Shown here: positions 10,141 to 17,478 of the stretch, piece by piece
Layout: each line of letters begins with the position of its first letter
How positions within the stretch are numbered: position 1 is the stretch's first letter
Assembly: GCA_023251155.1 (NCBI GenBank)
Contig: JAHEZH010000033.1
Location: 1 to 45,051, forward strand
DNA: 45,051 bases
Origin: Flammeovirgaceae bacterium
GTDB lineage: Bacteria; Bacteroidota; Bacteroidia; Cytophagales; Cyclobacteriaceae
Direction: 5' to 3'
Position numbers and translations under genes: made by a program
The notes under the pieces: generated by a model
Databases searched by the model: none
What the model was told of the DNA's origin: nothing
Seen by the model: only the letters and a program-made list of their open reading frames with translations

Positions 10141-10281
10141 AAACTCCGGTAAAGTAGGTTTCGTACGATCATGATCTTCTATGAACATCTTGTCAGCCAA
10201 TACAAAAGTAGTAGGATAACCGAACTTCTTTATGTTGTTGTCGACCTTCTGGTGGTAGTGTTTTATTTGCTTGTCAGTCAT
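10126..10281 (-). CDS. Small ORF overlapping the lipoprotein gene, 51 residues
   Basis: The start codon lies inside the end of the upstream lipoprotein gene (8-base overlap, 10274-10281), which favours coupled translation. The product begins MTDKQIKHYHQKVDNNIKK, has FGYPTTFVLADKMFIEDH in the middle and ends PEFPTTR. The codon use looks protein-like, but the last codons run into the REP-like module at 10105-10140, so the 3' end may have been replaced and the protein truncated. I do not recognise a family. It could be a chance overlap, but position and composition argue for a real or recently broken gene. Confidence 0.45.
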   Translation of the reverse strand: MTDKQIKHYHQKVDNNIKKFGYPTTFVLADKMFIEDHDRTKPTLPEFPTTR

Positions 10282-10855
10282 TATAGTTTCTGGATTCCCA
10301 ACTGCCTTTTATACTATCAATTAACCAGTCATTGTTTACTTTGGATAACTTGTAAATATAGGAGTATACCTCGTCATACTGAATAGTTACCGTTGCTTTG
10401 TTGGCGGTGATTGATATTTCAGTTGTTTTTGCCTTATCAGGATTGTCACGTTGATATTGATAATCCTGCGATCTAAAAATAAAATCATATTCAAAGCCAG
10501 TAGGCGGGCCTTCATACTGTGGTTCTTTTTCAAACTCCAGCTGACATTCTTTAAAATATTGGCGATAAGTTTCGATGTAGACTTCTGAAATAAAACCGGA
10601 CTTACGGAATACGTCAAGGTAGATCTCGGCTGCTTTAAAGTTTATTTTGTAAGGCCGGGTGGAGTCGGGTTGATCAAGCATTGAATTTTCAATAATTGGA
10701 TTGATCAAGTCAACGGATACCTCTTCCCAATGGTTTGAATACCATGCGAGGAATCCTTTTACCTGATGTTCAACTATTTCTTTGTCACTCAGGTTGCCCT
10801 TTGTTACGCAAGAGAATGCGATAAGAAAACAAAGCGCCATTAATCTTATTTTCAT
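10274..10855 (-). CDS. Small predicted lipoprotein, DUF3828-like
   Basis: A 193-residue protein. It starts MKIRLMALCFLIAFSC: a signal peptide with a lipobox ending at Cys16. The mature part contains FLAWYSNHWEEV near residue 35, YLDVFRKSGFISEVYIETYRQYF (about 75-95) and a C-terminal beta-rich stretch (ITANKATVTIQYDEVYSYIYKLSKVNNDWLIDSIKG). The 'FLxWY...S..F...Y...Y' pattern and the ending 'W.I..I' resemble DUF3828-type lipoproteins, with moderate confidence. The frame is open for 72 codons upstream, but that extension overlaps a GC-rich palindromic element and would bury the signal peptide, so I start at 10855. Function unknown; probably attached to a membrane. Confidence 0.72.
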   Translation of the reverse strand: MKIRLMALCFLIAFSCVTKGNLSDKEIVEHQVKGFLAWYSNHWEEVSVDLINPIIENSMLDQPDSTRPYKINFKAAEIYLDVFRKSGFISEVYIETYRQYFKECQLEFEKEPQYEGPPTGFEYDFIFRSQDYQYQRDNPDKAKTTEISITANKATVTIQYDEVYSYIYKLSKVNNDWLIDSIKGSWESRNYND

Positions 10856-11168
10856 TTTGTAATGATAGGAATTGCCTGGAAATTTTAAATATACCGGTGG
10901 TGGCATAAGAGGACAAATGAAGATATACTTGTTTTGAGTTTTGATGAACGGCATAAGTGACGCAGCGGCAGGGATGGAGGCATTTTGTGTGAGCCCGAAA
11001 TGGATTTTGTGCGGTGGGTGGCGAGTGCCGAGAGCCCGGCCGGAAGGCCATACGCTAAAAACTTTATTCATTTCAGCACTACTTTGCTGGCCTGAAGGAG
11101 CCGCCCAAAAGAATTTTTAACTTCGCGTGTAACAAGCTATTCACTCACCCGTCTTGTATTTGTAAACG
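10856..11168. other. Intergenic region with GC-rich palindromic element
   Basis: No gene is seen in these 313 bases. A GC-rich stretch at about 10956-11052 contains a short hairpin (GGCC 11038-11041, GGCC 11046-11049) within AGCCCGGCCGGAAGGCC. The module resembles interspersed GC-rich elements I recall from other Bacteroidota genomes. The last about 100 bases must carry the promoter of the following sigma operon, but no clean TAnnTTTG box is visible. Confidence 0.4.
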
Positions 11169-11681
11169 ATGAAATTCGAAATGTTCGAAGCCCGGGTTCT
11201 TCCAGTAAAAAACAAGCTTTTTCGCTTCGCTTTCCGCCTTTTGGGCAGCAGCGAGGAGGCGAAAGATGTAGTGCAGGAAGTATTCATTAAAGTATGGAAT
11301 GGCCGTGAGGAAATGACGGACATTCAGAATATGGAGGCGTGGTGCATGCGCATCACCAAAAACCTGTCGCTGGACAGGCTGAGGATGAAGCAGCGCAGGG
11401 CTACGGACTCGATGGAAGATGGGTTTGACATGCAACATGAATCATTGTCGCCACATGAAACAACCGAAATGGGTGAAAGTATGGTACGAATTCACGAACT
11501 GATTGCTGCACTGCCTCAAAAGCAACGGCAGGTAATACACCTTCGCGATGTAGAGGGGTATAGTTACAACGAAATATGCGACATACTGGAGCTGGACATG
11601 AACCAGGTGAAGGTGAGCTTGTTTCGTGCTCGTAATGCGGTAAGAGAAAAACTGGTAAAGATCAACGCGTATGGACTCTAA
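11169..11681 (+). CDS. ECF-type RNA polymerase sigma factor
   Basis: Sigma factor of 170 residues. Region 2 lies at about 10-80 (LFRFAFRLLGSSEEAKDVVQEVFIKVWNGREEM, then AWCMRITKNLSLDRLRMKQRR) and region 4 at about 110-165 (LPQKQRQVIHLRDVEGYSYNEICDILELDMNQVKVSLFRARNAVREKL). It begins a compact run of genes on one strand and overlaps the next gene by 11 bases. That gene encodes a single-span membrane protein likely to restrain or anchor it. The genes that follow (DUF4252 proteins and an ABC transporter) are the most obvious targets, although its binding site is not known. Confidence 0.95.
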   Translation: MKFEMFEARVLPVKNKLFRFAFRLLGSSEEAKDVVQEVFIKVWNGREEMTDIQNMEAWCMRITKNLSLDRLRMKQRRATDSMEDGFDMQHESLSPHETTEMGESMVRIHELIAALPQKQRQVIHLRDVEGYSYNEICDILELDMNQVKVSLFRARNAVREKLVKINAYGL

Positions 11682-12204
11682 ACACATTGAGCAACTGCTC
11701 GAAAAATACTGGAACTGCGAGACCTCGCTGGAAGAAGAGCAGCAGCTGCGCGACTTCTTCAAGGGTACTGCTATTCCCGACTCACTGAACGAGACCGCTT
11801 CGTTGTTTCGCTTCTTTGAAGCAGAGAAAAAAAAATCGTTAGGCGATTCTTTTGATACCGCTGTAACAAAAGAGTTGAAGAAACGTCAAGGTGGTAAGAT
11901 CATCAACATGGTAAGCTGGGTACAAATGGCAAGAATAGCTGCAGGTGTTCTTGTGGTGGTAGCCGCTACTTACTTCATCCGGCAGGAAGTAAGAAGAGCT
12001 TATCCGGAAGAGAAGGTAGTCACCGATACGTACACCGACCCGCAACTGGCCTTTGAAGAAACCAAAAAAGCGCTGATGATGATTGGCAAGGGTTTTGGTA
12101 AAGCAAAGAGCGAAGCAGGAAAGATCAAGATGTTTAACGAAGCGGAGAAAAAGATTCAAGGCAAAGAAACAGGAGCTGAAAAGGAAGAATCAGCAAACAT
12201 TTAA
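11671..12204 (+). CDS. Single-span membrane protein, possible anti-sigma factor
   Basis: 177 residues. The N-terminal cytoplasmic part is MDSKHIEQLLEKYWNCETSLEEEQQLRDFF, then comes one hydrophobic span near residues 88-108 (MARIAAGVLVVVAATYFI), and then a lysine- and glutamate-rich C-terminus of about 65 residues (ALMMIGKGFGKAKSEAGKIK). The 'EQLLEKYW..ETSLEEE..L..FF' opening is common in Bacteroidota proteins encoded behind ECF sigma factors, and the topology fits an anti-sigma factor. No zinc-binding HxxxCxxC motif is present, so the mechanism is unknown. It shares 11 bases with the sigma gene. Confidence 0.78.
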   Translation: MDSKHIEQLLEKYWNCETSLEEEQQLRDFFKGTAIPDSLNETASLFRFFEAEKKKSLGDSFDTAVTKELKKRQGGKIINMVSWVQMARIAAGVLVVVAATYFIRQEVRRAYPEEKVVTDTYTDPQLAFEETKKALMMIGKGFGKAKSEAGKIKMFNEAEKKIQGKETGAEKEESANI

Positions 12205-12238
12205 CAACAGACAAAGACTACAAAAACATTAAAATAGA

Positions 12239-12817
12239 ATGGCTATGAAAAAGTTAATGATGAGTGCAGTGATGGTGGTGTTCGCGATAGCAGCACATGC
12301 TCAGGGTGACGCGATCTCAAAGTTTTTCAATAAGTATAATGACGATGAATCATTCTCTCAGGTAAACATCAGCAGCAAGATGTTCAGCCTGTTTACGAAT
12401 ATGGAAGTGGAAAAGCCGGAAGACAAAGAAGTGCTGAAGGCGATCAGCAAGCTGAAGGGATTGCGTATATTAGGAAAAGAGAATACCTCCGATGCACGTG
12501 CGCTCTATAAAGAGGCGTTTGCACTGATACCCAAGACAGAGTTTGAAGAGCTGATGAGCGTGAGAGATAAGGACCGGGACATGAAATTCCTGATCAAGGA
12601 AAAAGACGGCAAGATTGCCGAGCTGGTGATGGTGATGGGAAGCATGAAAGATTTTATGGTGCTGAGCATCTTTGGCGAGATTGACCTGAAGCAGGTGAGC
12701 CAGATCGGTAGCAAGATGGACATCAGCGGCCTGGATCAGCTGAAGAACATGGACAAGAATAACGCTAAGCCAGCGCCTAAAGAACAGAAGAAACCTACTT
12801 CGAAAGACAACGAATAA
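12239..12817 (+). CDS. DUF4252 protein, copy 1
   Basis: A secreted protein of 192 residues. A signal peptide (MKKLMMSAVMVVFAIAAHAQ) is followed by the DUF4252 pattern: FFNKYNDDESFSQVNISSKMFSLF (about 23-50), KLKGLRILGKENTSDARALYKEAFALIPKTEFEELMSVRDKDRDMKFLIKEKDGKIAELVMVMG (about 68-135) and FMVLSIFGEIDLKQVSQI. A lysine- and proline-rich tail follows. The function of DUF4252 is unknown. It is the first of three paralogues here and the longest. The ATG two codons downstream is an equally good start. It is 34 bases after the possible anti-sigma gene and is followed by a terminator, so expression can be partly uncoupled from the rest. Confidence 0.88.
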   Translation: MAMKKLMMSAVMVVFAIAAHAQGDAISKFFNKYNDDESFSQVNISSKMFSLFTNMEVEKPEDKEVLKAISKLKGLRILGKENTSDARALYKEAFALIPKTEFEELMSVRDKDRDMKFLIKEKDGKIAELVMVMGSMKDFMVLSIFGEIDLKQVSQIGSKMDISGLDQLKNMDKNNAKPAPKEQKKPTSKDNE

Positions 12818-12832
12818 CCGATTGGTTTTCGG

Positions 12833-12869
12833 AAGAGGTGTTGTTTCATGGACAGCACCTCTTTTTTTA
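12833..12869 (+). terminator. Terminator inside the DUF4252 cluster
   Basis: AAGAGGTG (12833-12840) pairs with CACCTCTT (12856-12863), extended inward by three further pairs, with a T-run after. Transcription of the genes downstream may need read-through or a second promoter in 12870-12908. Confidence 0.8.
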
Positions 12870-12908
12870 TTCTTATATCGTCAATTTTCACAATAAAACC
12901 CTACCGGT

Positions 12909-13415
12909 ATGAAATCAGCTATGATAAAACCTGCGGCTATTATCGCCTTATGTATTTTGGGTATTACTTCTTCCTTTGCACAGAGCAAAAGTTTTCAGAC
13001 ACTGCGCAATCATTTTATTGATAATGAAGACGTACACGCTTTCAGTATTGGAGGTTTCTGGTGCCGTGCGGCAATGAGCATGGTAGCCGATGAAGGAGAT
13101 GAACTGCTGAATGATATGATGGACGACATTGATCATATTCGCTTGATTGTGATACCGAAGGCGGATTTTGGCAAGCAGAACCTGACCCTAGGTGGATTTA
13201 AAAAATACCTGGCGAAAGATGCGTTTGAAGAAATGATGAGCGTGAGAGATAAAGGGGATCACGTGAGTATATTTATGCGCGAAGACAGCAACAAGAAAAA
13301 CCGTTACTTCGTATTAGTAGAAGAATCTACCGAGGTGGTAGCTATCGAAATGAAAGGCTATATTGACCCCGAATTGTTCAAGAACGAAAACAACAAGATC
13401 ACCTTCAATAAGTAA
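12909..13415 (+). CDS. DUF4252 protein, copy 2
   Basis: 168 residues with a signal peptide ending at SSFAQS. The mature part has IDHIRLIVIPKADFGKQNLTLGGFKKYLAKDAFEEMMSVRDKGDHVSIFMRED and a final VAIEMKGYIDPELF. The 'EEMMSVRDK' segment is nearly the same as 'EELMSVRDK' in copy 1, so the two arose by duplication. Exported, probably periplasmic; function unknown. It contains FWCRAAMSMV where copy 1 has the 'SSKMFSLF' segment, a divergent position. Fourteen bases separate its stop from the next start codon. Confidence 0.87.
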   Translation: MKSAMIKPAAIIALCILGITSSFAQSKSFQTLRNHFIDNEDVHAFSIGGFWCRAAMSMVADEGDELLNDMMDDIDHIRLIVIPKADFGKQNLTLGGFKKYLAKDAFEEMMSVRDKGDHVSIFMREDSNKKNRYFVLVEESTEVVAIEMKGYIDPELFKNENNKITFNK

Positions 13416-13428
13416 TCAGTACAATAAA

Positions 13429-13959
13429 ATGAAAAAGATCTTATCCGCAGCCGCATTGATCCTCTTCTGCGGTACACTCAGCTTCGCGCAAAGCAAAACT
13501 ACCCAGGCGCTTGACGATAAATTTGAAGGGTTATCGCTTTATTTTTATAAGAATACCCTGCGCATGCTCAATCAAAAGAACGATCCGGATTTTGATGCGC
13601 TGATCAAAGACATTGAGAAGATGAAGTTTCTGCTGATCGATAAAGGTGCTGCATTTGGGAAGAGCGAATACAAGAAACTACTCAACGACTATAAGGCCGA
13701 GGCTTTTGAGCCGATTATGACCAGCCGCTATCAGGGCAAGAACTTTGATATCTACATGAAGGATAAGAAAGGATCATCCCTCGGTACGGTGGTATTGGTG
13801 AATGACTCCACCAGCTTGTATGTGTTGGATATCATCGGCACAATTGATGTAAGTAAGGCTTCGTCACTGTTCTCTACCATTGACAGCAGTTCGGATATTG
13901 GTAAACAGATAAAGAACTTTACCAATCGTAAGGAAAAAGAGCTTGAAAATAAACACTAA
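13429..13959 (+). CDS. DUF4252 protein, copy 3
   Basis: 176 residues when started at the ATG at 13429, which gives a clean signal peptide (MKKILSAAALILFCGTLSFAQS). The frame is open upstream to 13363, but that part lies inside copy 2 and has no signal features. The conserved core is IEKMKFLLIDKGAAFGKSEYKKLLNDYKAEAFEPIMTSRYQGKNFDIYMKDK, then LYVLDIIGTIDVSKASSLFS. It is closest in layout to copy 2 and ends 11 bases before the ABC ATPase, which suggests a shared transcript and possibly a common process at the envelope. Confidence 0.87.
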   Translation: MKKILSAAALILFCGTLSFAQSKTTQALDDKFEGLSLYFYKNTLRMLNQKNDPDFDALIKDIEKMKFLLIDKGAAFGKSEYKKLLNDYKAEAFEPIMTSRYQGKNFDIYMKDKKGSSLGTVVLVNDSTSLYVLDIIGTIDVSKASSLFSTIDSSSDIGKQIKNFTNRKEKELENKH

Positions 13960-13970
13960 TCCATCTCCCT

Positions 13971-14885
13971 TTGGAAACCGTTTTATCGATTAATGGTCTG
14001 ACCAAGACCTTTGGAAGACTCACTGCCGTAAACAATCTTCATCTTGAAGTGAAGCGTGGTCAGGTGTTTGGTATGCTTGGCCCTAATGGCAGTGGCAAAA
14101 CCACCACACTGGGTATGCTGATGGGGGTGGTGAATTCTACCTCGGGAAGTTTCTCCTGGTTTGGTCAGCCGCCTACTTCGCACGTACGCAAGAAGATTGG
14201 TGCTGTACTGGAGCATCCGATTTTTTATCCGTACCTGAGCGGACAAAAAAACCTGGAGCTGATGGCAATGATCAAGGAAGCTCCGGTAGCGAATATTCCT
14301 AAAGTATTGGAACTGGTGGAATTAAAAGGCCGTGAGCACGATAAGTACAAGACCTATTCATTAGGTATGAAACAGCGGCTTGCCATTGCCTCTGCTTTAT
14401 TGAATGACCCTATTGTATTGATATTGGATGAACCGACGAACGGACTTGATCCGATGGGTATTGCGGAGATACGTGAGATCATCAAAAAGATTGCCGCTGA
14501 TGGTAAGACCATTATACTTGCCAGTCACTTGCTGGATGAAGTGCAGAAAGTATGTACCCACTTTGCGGTATTGAAGCGGGGCAACCTGATGCATTACGGC
14601 CCTGTAGATGATGTGGGTAAAGGTGAAGAGATGGTAGAGGTGGCGGCTTACCATGATGACCTTGGAGTGTTGCTTCAGGAATTCATAGGCTCGGCTACCG
14701 TAAAGAAAGAGAATAATGAATTTTTGGTGATGATGAAAGAAGGATACCACAGTCAGGACCTGAATCGTTTTCTTTTTGATAAAGGAATAGTAGCATCGCA
14801 CCTGATCACCAAGAAGAAAACACTGGAGAAACAGTTTCTCGAAATTCTGGCAGAAGGACAAGTTATGAACAGCATTAAAAAATAA
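13971..14885 (+). CDS. ABC transporter ATP-binding protein
   Basis: Cytoplasmic ATPase of 304 residues that powers the adjacent permease. Walker A is GPNGSGKT (37-44), the signature is SLGMKQ in place of LSGGQ (130-135), Walker B is VLILDEP (149-155), and the switch His is in LASHLLDE. The C-terminal extension of about 80 residues is typical of ABC-2 type export ATPases (CcmA/DrrA/Nat subfamily). Translation appears to start at a TTG at 13971, since METVLSINGLTKTFG is the family's normal N-terminus and no ATG is near. It is 4 bases before the permease gene. The substrate cannot be read from the sequence. Confidence 0.93.
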   Translation: METVLSINGLTKTFGRLTAVNNLHLEVKRGQVFGMLGPNGSGKTTTLGMLMGVVNSTSGSFSWFGQPPTSHVRKKIGAVLEHPIFYPYLSGQKNLELMAMIKEAPVANIPKVLELVELKGREHDKYKTYSLGMKQRLAIASALLNDPIVLILDEPTNGLDPMGIAEIREIIKKIAADGKTIILASHLLDEVQKVCTHFAVLKRGNLMHYGPVDDVGKGEEMVEVAAYHDDLGVLLQEFIGSATVKKENNEFLVMMKEGYHSQDLNRFLFDKGIVASHLITKKKTLEKQFLEILAEGQVMNSIKK

Positions 14886-14889
14886 CCAG

Positions 14890-15693
14890 ATGCTCCATCT
14901 ATTACGTATCGATCTTAAAAAGATGACCAGCTACCGCACGTTCTGGGTGATCTGTGGTATTTACTTTTTTACGTTGATTATTGGTGCTGCCAGCGGTATG
15001 GAGTTGCTGCGCATGTTATCACGATTGATTGAGGGCTTCGGGCAGGAAATCAATATTGATCGTATTCCGCTCTATCACTTCCCGGACATCTGGCAGAACC
15101 TGGCCTGGACAAGTGGCCTGTTGAAGATGGGGGTGGCTATTATGGTCGTGGTGTCGATCACTAATGAATACACGTATCGCACTATTCGCCAGAATATCAT
15201 TGATGGAATGAGTCGCGAAGAATTCTTGCTTTCGAAGGTATATACCAATCTGCTGCTGAGCCTGGCCAGTATGGTATCTGTATTTCTGATTGCAGTGGTG
15301 ACGGGTTTGATCTATTCGCCTGAACTGGATTTCCCTTACGCCTTTACCGGGATCAGCTTTTATCCGGCTTACTTCCTTGAAATATTTGCCTTCTTATCTT
15401 TTGCTTTGATGCTGGGGATATTTGTGCAGCGTTCTGGCCTGACTATTATTTTGCTGTTATTCTCGTATCTGATCGAGTTGATCGTGAAGAGTAATGTGGA
15501 TAATTACTTCCCTGGTGCGATTCAGTTTTTCCCTCTGGAGTCGATCATGAACCTGGTGCCGATGCCATTTGCACGCTACGTGTTTCAGGAGATCAGAGAT
15601 CAGGTTACCATTCTGTCAATTGCTATTGCTGCCGTATGGACATTTCTCTTCAACTACTTTGCTTACCTGAAGCTGAAGAAATCGGATATATAA
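14890..15693 (+). CDS. ABC-2 type transporter permease
   Basis: Membrane subunit of 267 residues with about six predicted spans: near residues 17-35, 75-95, 110-135, 145-170, 178-200 and 235-260. The N-terminal LLRIDLKKMTSYRTFWVICGIYFFTL and the loop YRTIRQNIIDGMSREEFLLSKVYTNLLL are features of ABC-2 permeases, where the short amphipathic loop couples to the ATPase. One ATPase plus one permease would form a dimeric exporter (two of each). Last gene of the sigma/DUF4252/ABC run; a terminator-like hairpin follows about 100 bases downstream. Confidence 0.9.
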   Translation: MLHLLRIDLKKMTSYRTFWVICGIYFFTLIIGAASGMELLRMLSRLIEGFGQEINIDRIPLYHFPDIWQNLAWTSGLLKMGVAIMVVVSITNEYTYRTIRQNIIDGMSREEFLLSKVYTNLLLSLASMVSVFLIAVVTGLIYSPELDFPYAFTGISFYPAYFLEIFAFLSFALMLGIFVQRSGLTIILLLFSYLIELIVKSNVDNYFPGAIQFFPLESIMNLVPMPFARYVFQEIRDQVTILSIAIAAVWTFLFNYFAYLKLKKSDI

Positions 15694-15793
15694 GATTTGA
15701 TTTAAATTAAGTGTGTCATCAATAAGATGGTAGTGCTACTGCCCTGGATTCAGTTTTGTGCTGAGCCGCGGGAAGAAAACCCAGAAGGTCAAT

Positions 15794-15846
15794 GAAAGCT
15801 GCAGGCCCATTGATTCGCTGACGAACCAATGGGCTTTCAGTTTTTT
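15794..15846 (+). terminator. Terminator after ABC transporter genes
   Basis: CCCATTG (15806-15812) pairs with CAATGGG (15827-15833), an outer stem GAAAG (15794-15798) pairs with CTTTC (15834-15838) across a bulge, and six T follow at 15841-15846. Confidence 0.65.
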
Positions 15847-15848
15847 GT

Positions 15849-15890
15849 GCTTTGTTTATGAGGAAGGCTGGTGTTCCTCATAAACAAAGC
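15849..15890. repeat. Perfect 17-bp inverted repeat
   Basis: GCTTTGTTTATGAGGAA (15849-15865) and its exact reverse complement (15874-15890) flank GGCTGGTG. There is no T-run, so this is not an ordinary terminator. It could be a stable RNA hairpin or a remnant of mobile-element ends. Confidence 0.75.
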
Positions 15891-15913
15891 CACATAAGCG
15901 CGACTACACAACT

Positions 15914-16069
15914 GCTATGAAAAGTTACATAACCAGCGCGCTGGAAGCATATCCCGTTATAGAAGCTGAGTGAAGTGCAGATTTTGACTACTTGTTTATT
16001 TGCCTGACGGCGCATTTGCTATGAAGAGCGAAATGAACAGCGCACGGAGAGCATTTGCTGTATATAAAA
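15914..16069 (+). repeat. Two degenerate direct copies, 104 bases apart
   Basis: Copy A starts at 15914 and copy B at 16018; both begin GCTATGAA and share CAGCGC and AGCAT blocks at matching offsets, with roughly two thirds identity over 52 bases. Each copy can be read as a tiny ORF starting MKS (18 and 33 codons, at 15917 and 16021), but without further support I list them as a repeat. Confidence 0.5.
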
Positions 16070-16202
16070 AAAATACTCAACACGAAATCAGTGGTGATAA
16101 ACCATTGAATGTGTCATACTGATTACTGTTTTTTAATATAAAACGCAGTTTCTGATTTTCGCTTTTGGTTAGTACCTTTCTCATAACCAAAACGATAATC
16201 CG

Positions 16203-17294
16203 ATGAATCACTTTTCACGCAGACAGTTTTTGGCGAAGGCAGGAGCAGGTGCTGCTTTTGCTTCGCTCGTTTCTCCCCACGCATTGGCGGATCCGTTTCA
16301 GTCGACCAAAAAACTGGGAGTAGCTTTAGTGGGGCTTGGATACTATGCCGAGTTTAAACTGGCTACCGCATTGCAGGAGACAAAGAACTGCAAGCTGGTG
16401 GGAATCGTCACGGGTACTCCTGCAAAAGCAGAGAAGTGGAAGAAACAATTCAATATTGCGGACAAAAATAGTTACAACTACCAGACTTTTGATCGCATTA
16501 TCGATAACAAAGACATTGATGTAGTTTATGTAGTGTTGCCCAATGCCCTGCATCATGAGTTTGTACTACGCGCTGCAAAAGCAGGCAAGCACGTGATCTG
16601 TGAAAAGCCAATGGCGGTGTCGGTGAAGGAATGTGAAGAGATGATTGCGGCTTGTAAAGCTGCGAAAGTGAGTTTATCCATCGGGTATCGCCTGCACTTT
16701 GAGCCGTATAATCTGGAAGCAGCACGGGTTGGCCAGCAGAAAGTATTTGGTCAAGTAAAGATCGTGGAGACATCCATGGGCTTTAAAATAGGGGATCCGG
16801 GACAATGGCGATTGAAGAAAGCACTGGCTGGTGGAGGTGCGATGTACGATGTTGGAGTGTATGCCCTGCAAGCTGCACGTTATTCTACGGGTGAAGAGCC
16901 ATCGTTCGTGACGGCACAAGAAATAAAAACAGATCCTGTAAAATTTAAGGAAGTAGATGAAACGGTGATGTGGCAGATGGAATTTCCGAGTGGCATTGTT
17001 TCCAGTTCCATAACATCGTATGCAAGTAACATCGAGCGTTTGTTTCTATCGGCAGAAGACGGCTGGCTGGAGCTACGACCTGCCTACGGGTATGGCCCAT
17101 TATCCGGACGTACCAGTAAAGGCGAACTGAACTTGCCACAAATCAATCATCAGGCTGCGCAGCTGGATGGTATCGCTGCAAGCATTCTGGAAGGAAAAGA
17201 ATCAATTGTGCCGGGTGAGGAAGGATTGAAAGACGCAAGAGTGATGGCTGCCATTTATAAATCGATTGAAACCGGTAAGAAGGTGAAGGTGTGA
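16203..17294 (+). CDS. Tat-exported Gfo/Idh/MocA family oxidoreductase
   Basis: NAD(P)-dependent sugar or polyol oxidoreductase of 363 residues. The N-terminus MNHFSRRQFLAKAGAGAAFASLVSPHALA is a twin-arginine signal (SRRQFL), so the protein is exported folded with its cofactor, as for Zymomonas glucose-fructose oxidoreductase. The Rossmann motif is VALVGLGYYAE (40-50), and the family's catalytic lysine motif is ICEKPMAV with Lys135. The C-terminal GFO_IDH_MocA domain contains GGGAMYDVGVYALQAARY (about 205-222). The substrate is unknown. Stands alone on the plus strand. Confidence 0.93.
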   Translation: MNHFSRRQFLAKAGAGAAFASLVSPHALADPFQSTKKLGVALVGLGYYAEFKLATALQETKNCKLVGIVTGTPAKAEKWKKQFNIADKNSYNYQTFDRIIDNKDIDVVYVVLPNALHHEFVLRAAKAGKHVICEKPMAVSVKECEEMIAACKAAKVSLSIGYRLHFEPYNLEAARVGQQKVFGQVKIVETSMGFKIGDPGQWRLKKALAGGGAMYDVGVYALQAARYSTGEEPSFVTAQEIKTDPVKFKEVDETVMWQMEFPSGIVSSSITSYASNIERLFLSAEDGWLELRPAYGYGPLSGRTSKGELNLPQINHQAAQLDGIAASILEGKESIVPGEEGLKDARVMAAIYKSIETGKKVKV

Positions 17295-17478
17295 GGTAAT
17301 CTGAACTAAGTAAATGCGTTTATGGTTTTACTTATCGATAATTCTTTATCAATTTCCCATCGGTCAAAACGCCATGAACAAAGTCAATTTGGCTTTTAAA
17401 GTGAAGGATTAGCTGCCGATATGGCTTCAAAAGGCAATGGGAATAATGATTGAGGAGTAATGGATAAGTTTTAAGATT

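Larger units (their letters stand above)
15694..16202. other. Gene-free region with hairpins and a duplicated unit
   Basis: These 509 bases hold a terminator (15794-15846), a perfect 17-bp hairpin (15849-15890) and a roughly 52-base unit present twice, 104 bases apart. No normal-length gene is supported on either strand. TACCTTTC at about 16173-16180 may be the -10 box of the following oxidoreductase (one mismatch to TAnnTTTG). Confidence 0.55.

Noticed and set aside
10856-11071. 72-codon N-terminal extension of the lipoprotein gene
   Set aside because: It runs through a GC-rich palindromic element and would place the signal peptide in the middle of the protein.
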